Source: Variovorax davisae
GTDB taxonomy: Bacteria; Pseudomonadota; Gammaproteobacteria; Burkholderiales; Burkholderiaceae_C
Length of the DNA: 64,000 nt
Assembly (NCBI RefSeq): GCF_030316845.1
Contig: NZ_JASZYS010000005.1
Coordinates: forward strand, 248,001-312,000
Direction: 5' to 3'
Below the pieces are notes generated by a model. The model was not told where the DNA came from and did not search any database. It was given only the letters and a program-made list of their open reading frames with translations. Numbering within the stretch: the stretch's first letter is position 1; every line of letters begins with the position of its first letter. Positions 28,363 to 37,343 of the stretch are shown in pieces. A program made the position numbers and the translations under genes.

Positions 28363-28815
28363 ATGACTGATTCCGACCACTCTTCCTCCACCGCCGCCGC
28401 CGGCCGCGACGAGATCCGGCCGGCCGCCGGCTACGCGGGCGACGTGACGCCCGAACTGGCTGCGCAATGGGTCGCCCGCGGCGACGCCGTGCTGGTCGAC
28501 GTGCGCAGCGACGCTGAACGCGAATGGGTCGGCTACGTGCCGGGCGGGGTGGGACTGGCGTGGAAGCAGTGGCCGGGCATGGCGCCCAACCCCGGCTTCG
28601 ACGACGGCCTGAGGGCGGCCGTGCCGGCCGGCCGGAAGGCGGTGCTGCTGTGCCGCAGCGGCGTGCGCTCGGTGGCGGCCGCCAGGCGCGCCACCGAACT
28701 CGGCATCGAGGCTTACAACATCCTCGAAGGCTTCGAAGGCAATCCCGACGAGGAAGGCCATCGCGGCCGCCAGGGCGGCTGGCGCTTCCGCGGCCTGCCC
28801 TGGAAACAGAACTGA
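28363..28815 (+). CDS. rhodanese-like domain protein
   Basis: This 150-residue single-domain rhodanese has the active-site loop CRSGVRS with catalytic Cys97, and VLVDVRSDAEREWVGYVPG as the typical N-terminal strand. Such proteins transfer sulfane sulfur to thiol acceptors in the cytoplasm. The tail GWRFRGLPWKQN is typical of a Proteobacterial subgroup. The ATG at 28363 has only a weak AGGG site; TTG 28345 would add six residues. It is divergent from the ribbon-helix-helix gene across the palindromic operator, which could regulate both. Confidence 0.88.
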   Translation: MTDSDHSSSTAAAGRDEIRPAAGYAGDVTPELAAQWVARGDAVLVDVRSDAEREWVGYVPGGVGLAWKQWPGMAPNPGFDDGLRAAVPAGRKAVLLCRSGVRSVAAARRATELGIEAYNILEGFEGNPDEEGHRGRQGGWRFRGLPWKQN

Positions 28816-28818
28816 GGT

Positions 28819-28839
28819 CGCGCCGCTCAGGCCGGCGCG
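28819..28839. terminator. GC hairpin between convergent genes, no T-tract
   Basis: CGCGCCG (28819-28825) pairs perfectly with CGGCGCG (28833-28839) around a seven-base loop. It lies between the stops of the rhodanese and LysM genes. Without a T run it may act as a 3'-end stabiliser or a weak terminator. Confidence 0.35.
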
Positions 28840-28851
28840 GCCCGGGCGGAC

Positions 28852-29313
28852 TCAGAGCTTCGGGATGCGCAGTTTCTGGCCCGGATAGATCTTGTCCGGA
28901 TGGCTCAGCATCGGCTTGTTGGCCTCGAAGATCGCGTTGTACTTGTTGGCATCGCCGTAGTACTTCTTGGAGATCGCCGACAGCGTGTCGCCGCGAACCA
29001 CGTCGTGGTACTGCGCCGGGTCGGCCGCGGGCGCGACGAGGTTGTTGTCGACCTGCGTCACGTTGGCCACGTTGCCGGCGGCGAGCGAGGCCTTCTCGCT
29101 GGCTTCCTGCGAAGGCGCGTTGCCGGACAGCGTGACGACCCCGCTGCTCGCGACGTAGGTGACCGCGAGCCCGGTCAGGCCCAGGTTCTGGGTCTCGATG
29201 TAGGTCTTGATGGCGGCCGCGGCGGCCGCATCCTTGTCCGGCTCGGCCGCGTGCGCGGACGAACCGCCGAACAGCTTCTCCCCAGCCTCCTTGATGAAAC
29301 TCAGCAAACCCAT
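28852..29313 (-). CDS. lysM: BON and LysM domain protein (Kbp/YgaU-like)
   Basis: This 153-residue protein has a BON domain (about residues 30-95, with VTYVASSGVVTLSGNAPSQE) and a C-terminal LysM domain (about 102-150, with YHDVVRGDTLSAISKKYYG and PGQKLRIPKL). This pairing and length match E. coli Kbp (YgaU), a K+-binding stress protein. No classical signal peptide is present. The start MGLLSFIKEAGEKLFG is the family norm. It converges on the rhodanese gene. Confidence 0.92.
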   Translation of the reverse strand: MGLLSFIKEAGEKLFGGSSAHAAEPDKDAAAAAAIKTYIETQNLGLTGLAVTYVASSGVVTLSGNAPSQEASEKASLAAGNVANVTQVDNNLVAPAADPAQYHDVVRGDTLSAISKKYYGDANKYNAIFEANKPMLSHPDKIYPGQKLRIPKL

Positions 29314-29435
29314 GGTTTTCTCCTTCTGCCTTGGTGGATCGGACGGACCACTTTAACGGCGGAAGATGGTGCTTTCGCGTAGGCGGCGGTCGCATGTGCA
29401 AGCGGCCGTAAGCACAAGTCGCAATAATGCCGCGC

Positions 29436-30209
29436 ATGGCATTCCTCGCGATCGACATCGGCAACACCCGCCTCAAGTGGTCCCTCTACGATGCGGCGCG
29501 GCCCGGCGCCGTGCCGATCGCGCACGGGGCCGAGTTCCTCGACCACATCGAGCGGCTGGCCGAGGGCCCGTGGGCCGACCTGCCGCCGCCCGAGTCGATG
29601 CTCGGCTGCGTGGTCGCGGGTGACGCGGTGCGGCGCCGGGCCGAGGAGCAGTTGGTGGAGCGCTTCGAGTGCTCGCCGCGCTGGGTGGTGTCGAGCCAGG
29701 CCGAGGCCGGGATCGTCAATGGCTACGACCACCCGACCCGGCTCGGTGCCGACCGCTGGGTGGCCATGATCGGCGCGCGCCACCGCATGATGGCGCAGGG
29801 CGCGCCGCGGCCGATGGTGGTCGTGATGATCGGCACCGCGGTCACGGTCGAGGCGGTGGACGTGCACGGCAAGTTCCTCGGCGGCCTGATCCTGCCCGGC
29901 CACGGCATCATGCTGCGCGCGCTCGAGTCCGGCACCGCCGGGCTGCACGTGCCGACCGGCGAGGTGCGCGAGTTCCCGACCAACACCAGCGACGCCCTGA
30001 CCAGCGGCGGCACCTACGCGATCGCGGGCGCGGTCGAGCGCATGGTGCAGCACGTGCGGGCCCATTGCGGCGCCGAGCCGGCCTGCTTCATGACCGGCGG
30101 CGCGGGCTGGAAGATGGCGCCGAGCATGAACGGCGATTTCGAGCTGGTCGACAGCCTCATCATGGACGGGCTGCTGGTGATCGCGCAGGAGCGCATGCTG
30201 GCCGGCTGA
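29436..30209 (+). CDS. coaX: type III pantothenate kinase
   Basis: This enzyme catalyses the first step of coenzyme A synthesis, phosphorylation of pantothenate. The 257-residue chain shows the ASKHA-fold phosphate loop [22 protein letters not shown], the Thr-rich GTAVTVEAV and [11 protein letters not shown], all typical of CoaX. The ATG at 29436 is preferred because family members begin with M-x-F-L-A-I-D; ATG 29427 adds three residues. Neither has a clear ribosome-binding site. In many Betaproteobacteria coaX follows birA, but no birA is present here. Confidence 0.92.
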   Translation: MAFLAIDIGNTRLKWSLYDAARPGAVPIAHGAEFLDHIERLAEGPWADLPPPESMLGCVVAGDAVRRRAEEQLVERFECSPRWVVSSQAEAGIVNGYDHPTRLGADRWVAMIGARHRMMAQGAPRPMVVVMIGTAVTVEAVDVHGKFLGGLILPGHGIMLRALESGTAGLHVPTGEVREFPTNTSDALTSGGTYAIAGAVERMVQHVRAHCGAEPACFMTGGAGWKMAPSMNGDFELVDSLIMDGLLVIAQERMLAG

Positions 30210-30221
30210 ACGGCGCGCCGC

Positions 30222-31445
30222 TCAGCCCTTCCAGAGCTGCGTCGCGGTGTGGATCAAGAGCCCCACCAGCCCGCCGACCAGCGTGCCGTTGACCCGGATG
30301 AACTGCAGGTCGCGGCCGATGTTGCGCTCCAGTTCCACGGTCATCTCGTCGGCGTTCCACTCGGCCACGCGCTCCACGATGTAGCGCCGGATGTCCTCGC
30401 GGTAGCGCTCGATCGCCCGCGGGGCCGCATCCACGATCTGTTCGTTGATCCAGCGCCGCATCGCCTCGTCGGCCGAGAGCCGCGCACCGAGCGTGCCGGC
30501 CATCGCGACCAGCCGCTGCCGGATGCTCGAGTCGGTCTTCGCGAGGTCGTCGTGCAGCCAGGCGAGCAGCTCGCTCCACAGGCCGTGCAGGTAGTCGCCG
30601 AGCGCCGGATGGGCCTGCAGGTCGGCCCGGAGGGCCTCGCCGCGGCGCTGGAATTCGGGGTCGGTCTTGAGCCGCTCGACGAAGCCGGTCATGTAGGCGT
30701 CGAAGCGCAGCCGCAGCGGATGCGCCGGCTCGGCCGCCATCTCGCCCAGGGTATGGACCGCCGCGGCCACGATCTTGCGCGTCGCCAGCCGGGCCGCCAT
30801 CTGGTCCAGCCCGACATAGCGCAGGGTCTTGATCTCGCGCGCGATCGCCTCGGTGATGCGCTCCTGCATCTCCTCGCCCTCGACCACGGCCGTGACCTGG
30901 CGCAGGACGTCGTCGAGCAGCGCGTGGTGGCGTCCGCCCGCGGTCAGCGCATCGAGCGCCTGGCCGGCCAGCCGGGCCAGGTCCACCTGCGCGAGCCCGG
31001 CCGCCGCCATCCGGCCGAGGAAGTCGCGCACCCGGGCGTCGTCGAAGGCCGTCAGGGCGTAGCGCACGGCCGCCACCAGGTGGCCGCCGAGCTTGTCGGC
31101 GCTCTCGGGCCGCGAGAGCCAGTCCGCCAGGCGGGCGGCCGGGTCGAGCTGGGCCAGCTTGGCCAGCACCTGCGGCGTGCTCAGGAAGTTGTTGCAGATG
31201 AAGCCGGCGAGCCGGGCCCCGATGCGGTCCTTGTTGGCCGGGATGATCGCGGTGTGCGGGATCGGCAGGCCGAGCGGATGGCGGAACAGCGCCACCACCG
31301 CGAACCAGTCGGCGATGGCGCCGACCATCGCCGCCTCGGCAAAGGCCGCCACGTAGCCCCAGGCCGGATGGCGGGCCTCCAGCGCGGTCGCCAGCGCATA
31401 GAGCAGCGCGGCAGCGCCCAGCAGGGCCAGCGCGATGCGTTTCAT
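30222..31445 (-). CDS. DUF445 family membrane protein
   Basis: This 407-residue protein has N-terminal hydrophobic segments (ALALLGAAALLYALATALEA and YVAAFAEAAMVGAIADWFAV), the typical DUF445 motif FRHPLGLPIPHTAIIPANKDRIG, a long helical middle, and a final membrane segment with GTLVGGLVGLLIH. The family is widespread and of unknown function. It lies 13 bases downstream of argE on the same strand and converges on coaX. Confidence 0.88.
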   Translation of the reverse strand: MKRIALALLGAAALLYALATALEARHPAWGYVAAFAEAAMVGAIADWFAVVALFRHPLGLPIPHTAIIPANKDRIGARLAGFICNNFLSTPQVLAKLAQLDPAARLADWLSRPESADKLGGHLVAAVRYALTAFDDARVRDFLGRMAAAGLAQVDLARLAGQALDALTAGGRHHALLDDVLRQVTAVVEGEEMQERITEAIAREIKTLRYVGLDQMAARLATRKIVAAAVHTLGEMAAEPAHPLRLRFDAYMTGFVERLKTDPEFQRRGEALRADLQAHPALGDYLHGLWSELLAWLHDDLAKTDSSIRQRLVAMAGTLGARLSADEAMRRWINEQIVDAAPRAIERYREDIRRYIVERVAEWNADEMTVELERNIGRDLQFIRVNGTLVGGLVGLLIHTATQLWKG

Positions 31446-31458
31446 GCCGCGGGCCGGG

Positions 31459-32667
31459 TCAGCGGATCTCCTTGGCCGCGGCCAGCCCCTGCAGGAACTG
31501 CTCGCAGCGCGCCAGCTGCTCCAGCGTGACGTACTCGTCGGGCTGGTGCGCCTGGGTGATGCTGCCGGGGCCGCAGACCACGGTCGGGATGCCGGCGTTC
31601 TTGAACAGTCCGGCCTCGGTGCCGAAGGCCACCAGCGTGGTGCGCGACTCCTTCGCCAGCCGCTGGGCGAGCCGGGTCACGGGCTCGTCGGCGGCACTCA
31701 GGAAGCTCGGGATCTCGCAGATGGTCTCGAAGCTGAAGCCGGCCTCGGGCGCCACCTTCTTCATCGCGACCTCGGTGCGGCTGGCGAAGTCGGCGACTTC
31801 CTTCTGCATCCGCGCCGCGTCGGCGGTCGGCAGGTTGCGAAACTCGTAGCGAAACTCGGCGTCGCGCGGCACCACGTTGTCGGCGATGCCGCCGTGGAAC
31901 TGGCCCACGCTGGCGGTGCTGAAGGGAACGTCGAAGCCTTCGTAGCGCCGCTCGTCGCGCTCGAAGCCCTCGGCCATGTCGCGCAGCTTGCCGACCACCC
32001 GCGCCGCCATCTCGATCGCATTGACCGACTGCGGCGTCAGCGACGAATGCGCCTCCTTGCCGCGCACGCAGCACTTGTAGCGGTAGACGCCCTTGTGCGC
32101 GATCGCCGGGATCATCAGCGTGGGCTCGCCGATGATGCAGGCCAGCGGCTTGACGCCCTGGTCCTTCATGTCGGCGATCAGCTCCCGGACGCCGAAGCAG
32201 CCGACTTCCTCGTCGTAGCTGAAGGCGAAGTGCACTGCGAACGGCGAGTCGCTCTCGATGAAGCGCTCGGCATTGGCCAGGGCGAGTGCGATGAAGCTCT
32301 TCATGTCGGCGGCGCCGCGGCCGTAGAGGCGCGGCTCGACCTTTGCCGACTCGGCATCGGCGTCGTCCGCCGGCCAGTCCTGCACGATCGCCGACAGCGG
32401 GTCGACGCTCCAGTCCTGCCCGTCCCAGGGCACGGTGTCGGTGTGGCCCGAGACGATCACGCCGGCCTTCTTGCCGGCGCCCAGGGTGGCGAACAGATTG
32501 GCCTTGGTCTTGTCGGCGTTGTAGGTGAGTCGGCTGCGCACGCCGAGGCCGGCCAGGTGGTCGCGCGCGAAATCGATCAGCTCGAGGTTGCTGTTGGCGC
32601 TGAGGGTGTTCATGCGCACCAGCGTCTGCGCGAGTTCGAGGCTGCGGGGGGAAAGCACGTAGGGCAT
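31459..32667 (-). CDS. argE: acetylornithine deacetylase (M20 family)
   Basis: This 402-residue zinc-dependent amidohydrolase would remove the acetyl group from N-acetylornithine in arginine synthesis. The metal and catalytic motifs are SGHTDTVPW (His75, Asp77), YGRGAADMKSF (Asp121) and SYDEEVG (Glu153-Glu154), followed by the dimerisation domain and the closing His segment GPGSITQAHQPDEYV. The start is ATG 32667; ATG 32676 is three codons upstream, and neither has a strong ribosome-binding site. Its downstream neighbour is the DUF445 gene. Confidence 0.9.
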   Translation of the reverse strand: MPYVLSPRSLELAQTLVRMNTLSANSNLELIDFARDHLAGLGVRSRLTYNADKTKANLFATLGAGKKAGVIVSGHTDTVPWDGQDWSVDPLSAIVQDWPADDADAESAKVEPRLYGRGAADMKSFIALALANAERFIESDSPFAVHFAFSYDEEVGCFGVRELIADMKDQGVKPLACIIGEPTLMIPAIAHKGVYRYKCCVRGKEAHSSLTPQSVNAIEMAARVVGKLRDMAEGFERDERRYEGFDVPFSTASVGQFHGGIADNVVPRDAEFRYEFRNLPTADAARMQKEVADFASRTEVAMKKVAPEAGFSFETICEIPSFLSAADEPVTRLAQRLAKESRTTLVAFGTEAGLFKNAGIPTVVCGPGSITQAHQPDEYVTLEQLARCEQFLQGLAAAKEIR

Positions 32668-32768
32668 GCGGCCCATTGTCCGGGAAGTTGGCGCCGCCTG
32701 GCCGCGGCCGCGCAAGTGTCATGGCCGTGGGGTAGGCTGGAGCGTTAAATCCTTCCCGGAGAAGAGAC

Positions 32769-33965
32769 ATGATGCCCAGCCAGACCCCGATCGCCGCCGC
32801 ACTGGCCGCGGCGCTTTGCCTCGCAGCCTGCAGCGCGCCGGGCGGCCCCGGCGCCCGCCTGCCCACGCTGGACGGCCAGCCGCCCCTGGTCGTCGCGCAC
32901 CGGGGCGCCTCCGGCTACCTGCCGGAGGAGACGCTGGAGGCCTACGCCCGCGCCATCGAGCTGGGCGCCGACTACATCGAGATGGACCTGGTGTCGACCC
33001 GGGACGGCGTGCTGATCACCCGCCACGATCCCAACCTGGCGATCAGCACCGACGTCGCCAGCCGGCCCGAATTCGCGGCCCGCAAGAAAACCATCCAGGT
33101 CGACGGCGAGACCCAGACCGGCTGGTTCAGCAACGATTTCACGCTGGCCGAGATCCAGCGGCTGGGCGCCATCTCGACCGATGCCGAGCGGCCGCAGCAG
33201 TTCAACGGCCAGTACAAGGTGCCGACCTTCCAGCAGGTGATCGACCTCGCCAAGGCGAAATCGGGAGAGAAAGGCCGCACCATCGGCATCTACCCCGAGA
33301 CCAAGAATCCGACCTACTTCCGCGACCTCGGCCTCCCGCTGGAAGACAAGCTGATCGCGATGCTCGAGGCCGCCGGCTGGAACAGCCGCGGCGCGCCGGT
33401 CTTCGTGCAGTCCTTCGAGCCCGGCAGCCTGAAGTACATGAAGGGCAAGGGCCTGAAGACGAAGCTGGTCCAGCTGATCGACGGCGACGGCATCGACCTG
33501 AAGACCGGCGCCATGACCTACGCGGTGCCGGTCGACCGCCCCTACGAATGGACCAAGGCCGGCGACCGCCGCAACTTCGACGTCATGGTGACGCCGGCCG
33601 GCCTGGCCGAGATCAGGACCTATGCCGACGGCATCGGGCCCTGGAAGCGCTACATCGTCAGCACCCGGGGCACGATCGGCGCCGACGGCAAGCCCGTCGA
33701 CGTCAACCGCGACGGCAAGATCAACGATGCCGACGCGGTGTCGACCGCGCCGACCACGCTGGTCGCGGACGCCCACAAGGCCGGACTGTTCGTGCACCCG
33801 TTCACCTTCCGCAACGAGTCGCGGCGGCTGGCCAGCGACTACAAGGGCAATCCGGCCAACGAGTACCTGGTCTTCTACCGGCTCGGCGTGGACGGTGTCT
33901 TCACCGATTTCACCGACACCGCGCTGGCGGCGCGCGGCGGCTGGGTGAAGGAGATGGGGCGCTGA
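32769..33965 (+). CDS. glpQ: glycerophosphodiester phosphodiesterase, lipoprotein
   Basis: This 398-residue enzyme hydrolyses glycerophosphodiesters to glycerol 3-phosphate and an alcohol. The signal peptide ends in the lipobox LAAC with Cys21, so it is probably a periplasmic lipoprotein. The catalytic elements HRGASGYLPEETLEAY (His44), the acidic pair Glu71 and Asp73 in YIEMDL, and His86 in TRHDPN are present. The length and the late segment ASDYKGNPANEYLVFY fit the periplasmic GlpQ class. GGAG at 32758-32761 supports ATG 32769. Confidence 0.93.
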   Translation: MMPSQTPIAAALAAALCLAACSAPGGPGARLPTLDGQPPLVVAHRGASGYLPEETLEAYARAIELGADYIEMDLVSTRDGVLITRHDPNLAISTDVASRPEFAARKKTIQVDGETQTGWFSNDFTLAEIQRLGAISTDAERPQQFNGQYKVPTFQQVIDLAKAKSGEKGRTIGIYPETKNPTYFRDLGLPLEDKLIAMLEAAGWNSRGAPVFVQSFEPGSLKYMKGKGLKTKLVQLIDGDGIDLKTGAMTYAVPVDRPYEWTKAGDRRNFDVMVTPAGLAEIRTYADGIGPWKRYIVSTRGTIGADGKPVDVNRDGKINDADAVSTAPTTLVADAHKAGLFVHPFTFRNESRRLASDYKGNPANEYLVFYRLGVDGVFTDFTDTALAARGGWVKEMGR

Positions 33966-33969
33966 GGCG

Positions 33970-34605
33970 TCAGGCGGGCGACTCGGCCGCGAGCAGCGCC
34001 CAGCACATGCGCACCAGTTCGGCTTCGAACTCGCGCGTGCCGAGCACCGGCGAATCCTCGAGCACCGCGGCACGCACGGTGCCCATCAGCGCCCGGGTCA
34101 GTACGAAGGCCTGGGCCGGGGTCGGCGGACGAAGCGCCGGATGCGCGACGCGCTGCAAGTGCAGTGCGATGCATTCGGCGGCTTCGCGCAGCGAATGCAC
34201 GGCCGAATCGAGATGGTCCGCGCGCCAAGCCAGCTTGACCAGTGCGCGCCGGCCAGGGTCGATGGCGGCGAAGGCGCCGAGGTAGATCCGAACGAACTCG
34301 CGCAGCATGGCCTCGGGTGGCAGCGCGGGTTCGCCGACGCGTCCGAGCAGATCGTCCAGCTGGCGCATCACCCGCGCACGCTCCTGCCTGACCATCGCCT
34401 CGACGATGTCCTCACGCGTCGAGAAATACTGGTAGAGCGTGCCAATCGACACGCCGGCGCGCTCGGCGATCCGGTTGGTGGTCAACGCCTCCTCGCCCTC
34501 TTCGACCGCCAACAGGCCGGCGGCTTCAAAGATCGCGGCGACCGTATGCTGCGCCCGACTTTGCGTCGGGCTGCGGCGGGGGCGGAATCCGGTGGGAGAC
34601 GGCAT
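33970..34605 (-). CDS. TetR-family transcriptional regulator
   Basis: This 211-residue repressor-type protein has an N-terminal TetR helix-turn-helix (about residues 20-66: LTTNRIAERAGVSIGTLYQY) and an all-helical effector domain. The basic leader MPSPTGFRPRRSPTQSRAQ precedes the first helix. It is divergent from the small YCII-domain gene (93 bases apart) and converges on glpQ with a four-base gap. The ligand is unknown; the divergent gene is the likely target. Confidence 0.9.
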   Translation of the reverse strand: MPSPTGFRPRRSPTQSRAQHTVAAIFEAAGLLAVEEGEEALTTNRIAERAGVSIGTLYQYFSTREDIVEAMVRQERARVMRQLDDLLGRVGEPALPPEAMLREFVRIYLGAFAAIDPGRRALVKLAWRADHLDSAVHSLREAAECIALHLQRVAHPALRPPTPAQAFVLTRALMGTVRAAVLEDSPVLGTREFEAELVRMCWALLAAESPA

Positions 34606-34698
34606 GTGGTGTGGCGGGAATATGAGGGAAATGCGAGTTTCGGGTCGATGGGCGGACGCCTAGAGTGCGGGCATTCCAGAACGCGGAGACCCCACATC

Positions 34699-34986
34699 AT
34701 GAAACAACCCTTCGTCATTTACTACCGCCGGGGCACCGCCTGGCTCGACGGCCGGACGGTCTTCGAGCAGCCGCTCCAAGACCACCTGGCCTACATGAAA
34801 AGCCTTGCGGCCGCAGGCACGCTGCGGCTCGGCGGGCCGTTCACCGATGACTGCGGCGGCATGGTCGTGATCGACGCCGAAGGCGCCGACGAGGCGCGGG
34901 CGATCATGGAGGCCGATCCCGCCGTGCGCGACCGCGTGATGGAAGCCGAGGCGCACCCCTGGAAATTGTTGGCAGGCGCGCTGTAG
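34699..34986 (+). CDS. YCII-related (YciI-like) small protein
   Basis: This 95-residue protein has the YCII fold pattern, including HLAYMKSLAAAGTLRLGGPF and the conserved Asp region GGMVVIDAEGADEARAIMEADP. The family forms ferredoxin-like dimers with a suggested His-Asp catalytic pair but no firm function. The ATG at 34699 has GGAG 11 bases upstream. It is divergent from the TetR gene. Confidence 0.85.
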   Translation: MKQPFVIYYRRGTAWLDGRTVFEQPLQDHLAYMKSLAAAGTLRLGGPFTDDCGGMVVIDAEGADEARAIMEADPAVRDRVMEAEAHPWKLLAGAL

Positions 34987-34999
34987 TCCACGGCACGAT

Positions 35000-35022
35000 C
35001 TTTGCGGGCTCCATCCGCAAAG
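35000..35022. promoter_or_regulatory. perfect inverted repeat in a putative promoter
   Basis: CTTTGCGG (35000-35007) and CCGCAAAG (35015-35022) form a perfect 8-base inverted repeat with a seven-base gap. It ends two bases before a possible -10 element TAGACT (35025-35030), eight bases before the ATG of the M20 amidohydrolase. This is the position expected of a repressor operator. There is no T-run, so it is not an intrinsic terminator. Confidence 0.45.
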
Positions 35023-35037
35023 CCTAGACTCCTGCCC

Positions 35038-36252
35038 ATGAAACTCATCGATTCCCTCGTCACCCAGGCGGCCGGCATCGCCGCGGTCCGACGCGACCTG
35101 CATGCCCATCCCGAACTCTGCTTCGAAGAAGTACGCACCGCCGACGTGGTGGCGGCCAAGCTGACCGAGTGGGGGATTCCGGTCCACCGCGGGCTCGGCA
35201 CCACCGGGGTGGTGGGCATCGTCAAGAATGGCAGCAGCGAGCGCGCCGTCGGCCTGCGCGCCGACATGGACGCGCTGCCGGTCACCGAGCTCAACACCTT
35301 CGAACACGCCAGCCAGCACCACGGCAAGATGCACGCCTGCGGCCACGACGGCCACACCGCGATGCTGCTGGCGGCGGCGCAGCACCTGGCCACGCACCGC
35401 AACTTCGACGGCACGGTCTACCTGATCTTCCAGCCGGCCGAGGAGGGCGGCGGCGGCGCCCGCGAGATGATCAAGGAGGGCCTGTTCGAGCAGTTCCCGA
35501 TGGAGGCGGTGTTCGGCATGCACAACTGGCCCGGCATGAAGGCCGGTCAGTTCGCGGTCAGCCCCGGGCCGGCCATGGCCTCGAGCAACGAGTTCACGAT
35601 CCGGATCACGGGCAAGGGCGGCCATGCGGCACTGCCGCACACGGGCATCGATCCGGTGCCGGTGGCGTGCGAAATGGTGCAGGCCTTCCAGACCATCATC
35701 ACGCGCAACAAGAAGCCGACCGATCCCGGCGTGATCTCGGTCACGATGATCCACGGCGGCGAAGCCACCAACGTGATCCCCGACAGCTGCGAGATCAAGG
35801 GCACGGTGCGCACCTTCTCGCTCGAAGTGCTGGACCTGATCGAGTCGCGCATGAAGACCGTGGCCGAACATGTCTGCGCCGCCCACGAGGCGGAGTGCGA
35901 CTTTCGCTTTCACCGCAACTACCCGCCGACCATCAACTCGGCCGCCGAAGCCAACTTCGCGCGCCGCGTGATGGCCGGCATCGTCGGCGCCGACAACGTG
36001 CTGGTGCAGGAGCCGGCCATGACGGCCGAGGACTTCGCCTTCATGCTGCTGGCCAGGCCGGGCGCCTATGCCTTCATCGGCAATGGCGACGGCAGCCACC
36101 GCGCCATGCACCACGGCGGCGGCCCGTGCCTGCTGCACAACGCGAGCTACGACTTCAACGACGACCTGATCCCGCTCGGCGCCACCTGCTGGGTGCAGTT
36201 GGCCGAACAGTTCCTCAACGGCCCGAAGCTGGCCGAAGGGAGCGCGGCATGA
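35038..36252 (+). CDS. M20 family amidohydrolase (hippurate hydrolase/aminoacylase-like)
   Basis: This 404-residue metallo-amidohydrolase removes N-acyl groups from amino acids in family members. Visible motifs are RRDLHAHPELCFEE, GLRADMDALPV, HACGHDGHTAML (metal ligands), FQPAEEGGGGAR and the late MTAEDFAFML. The ATG at 35038 is the family start. There is no clear ribosome-binding site, and a promoter with a perfect inverted repeat is immediately upstream. It overlaps the DUF2817 peptidase gene by four bases, so the two probably work together in breakdown of acylated or small peptides. Confidence 0.9.
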   Translation: MKLIDSLVTQAAGIAAVRRDLHAHPELCFEEVRTADVVAAKLTEWGIPVHRGLGTTGVVGIVKNGSSERAVGLRADMDALPVTELNTFEHASQHHGKMHACGHDGHTAMLLAAAQHLATHRNFDGTVYLIFQPAEEGGGGAREMIKEGLFEQFPMEAVFGMHNWPGMKAGQFAVSPGPAMASSNEFTIRITGKGGHAALPHTGIDPVPVACEMVQAFQTIITRNKKPTDPGVISVTMIHGGEATNVIPDSCEIKGTVRTFSLEVLDLIESRMKTVAEHVCAAHEAECDFRFHRNYPPTINSAAEANFARRVMAGIVGADNVLVQEPAMTAEDFAFMLLARPGAYAFIGNGDGSHRAMHHGGGPCLLHNASYDFNDDLIPLGATCWVQLAEQFLNGPKLAEGSAA

Positions 36253-37343
36253 TCGGCATCGCAGAAGCCTTTTCCGCCCGCTATGCGCAGGCCCGCCAGA
36301 AGTTCCTGCAGGGCTGCGACGGCGCCGGCCTCGACGTGCGCTCGCATGTCCACCCGCTGAAGGGCCGCGATGGCGAAGAGCTCGCGATGGACGTCGCGCT
36401 CGACGGCGATCCGCAGGCCGAGCGCATGCTGATCGTCACCAGCGCCTGCCATGGCGTCGAGGGACACTGCGGCAGCGGCGTGCAGGTGTTCGCCTTGCAC
36501 GACGCCGAATGGCGCGAGAAGGCCAAGGCGCAGGGCGTGGCCGTGCTGTATGTGCATGCGCTCAATCCGCACGGCTTCTCGCACGGCCGCCGCGTGACCA
36601 ACGAAAACTGCGACCTGAACCGCAACTTCTTCGATTTCACCGAACCGCTGCCGGTCAACCAGGACTATGGGCAGATCCACGCGCTGCTGCTGCCCGAACA
36701 ATGGCCGCCGAGCGCGGCCAACGAGACCGCCCTCGGCGCCTGGAGCGAGAAGCACGGCCCCACCGCCTACCAGGCGGCCGTGACCCGCGGCCAGTACCAG
36801 TTCGACGACGGCCTGTTCTTCGGCGGCCAGGCGCCGACCTGGAGCAACGACACGCTGCGCCGGGTGCTGCGTACGCAGGTGCAGGCGGCCCGCCGGCTGG
36901 CCTGGATCGACCTCCACACGGGGCTGGGCCCGAACGGCCTCGGCGAACGGATCTTTTCCTGCCGCGACGACCCGGCCGCCTATGCGCGCGCCAACGCCTG
37001 GTGGGGCACGCCGGCCGCGCCGGTGACCTCGATCTACGACGGTTCCTCGACCTCGGCCTTCCTGACCGGCCTGATGTGGAGCGCGATCTACGAGGAATGC
37101 CCCGAGGCCGAGTACACCGGCATCGCCCTCGAATACGGCACGGTGCCGGTGATGCAGGTGGTGGGCGCGTTGCGGGCCGACCACTGGCTGCACAAGCACC
37201 CCGAGGCGCCGCCCGAACTGGCCGCCTCGATCCGGGCCCAGATGCTGGAAGCCTTCTACACCGACACCGACGCCTGGCGCGGCCAGATCATCAGCCAGGC
37301 CCGGCAGGCGATGTTCCAGGCGGTGGATGGGCTGGCGAGCTAG
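36249..37343 (+). CDS. DUF2817 (M14-like) metallopeptidase
   Basis: This 364-residue protein of the DUF2817 group is related to M14 carboxypeptidases. The zinc ligands are suggested by SACHGVEGHCGSG (His and Glu) and by WIDLHTGLG (His); NCDLNRNFFDF supplies the Asn-Arg pair and ALEYGTVPV the catalytic Glu. It has no signal peptide. Translation is coupled to the preceding amidohydrolase by a four-base overlap. Its stop codon region CTAG (37340-37343) is shared with the convergent binding-protein gene. The substrate is unknown. Confidence 0.88.
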   Translation: MIGIAEAFSARYAQARQKFLQGCDGAGLDVRSHVHPLKGRDGEELAMDVALDGDPQAERMLIVTSACHGVEGHCGSGVQVFALHDAEWREKAKAQGVAVLYVHALNPHGFSHGRRVTNENCDLNRNFFDFTEPLPVNQDYGQIHALLLPEQWPPSAANETALGAWSEKHGPTAYQAAVTRGQYQFDDGLFFGGQAPTWSNDTLRRVLRTQVQAARRLAWIDLHTGLGPNGLGERIFSCRDDPAAYARANAWWGTPAAPVTSIYDGSSTSAFLTGLMWSAIYEECPEAEYTGIALEYGTVPVMQVVGALRADHWLHKHPEAPPELAASIRAQMLEAFYTDTDAWRGQIISQARQAMFQAVDGLAS

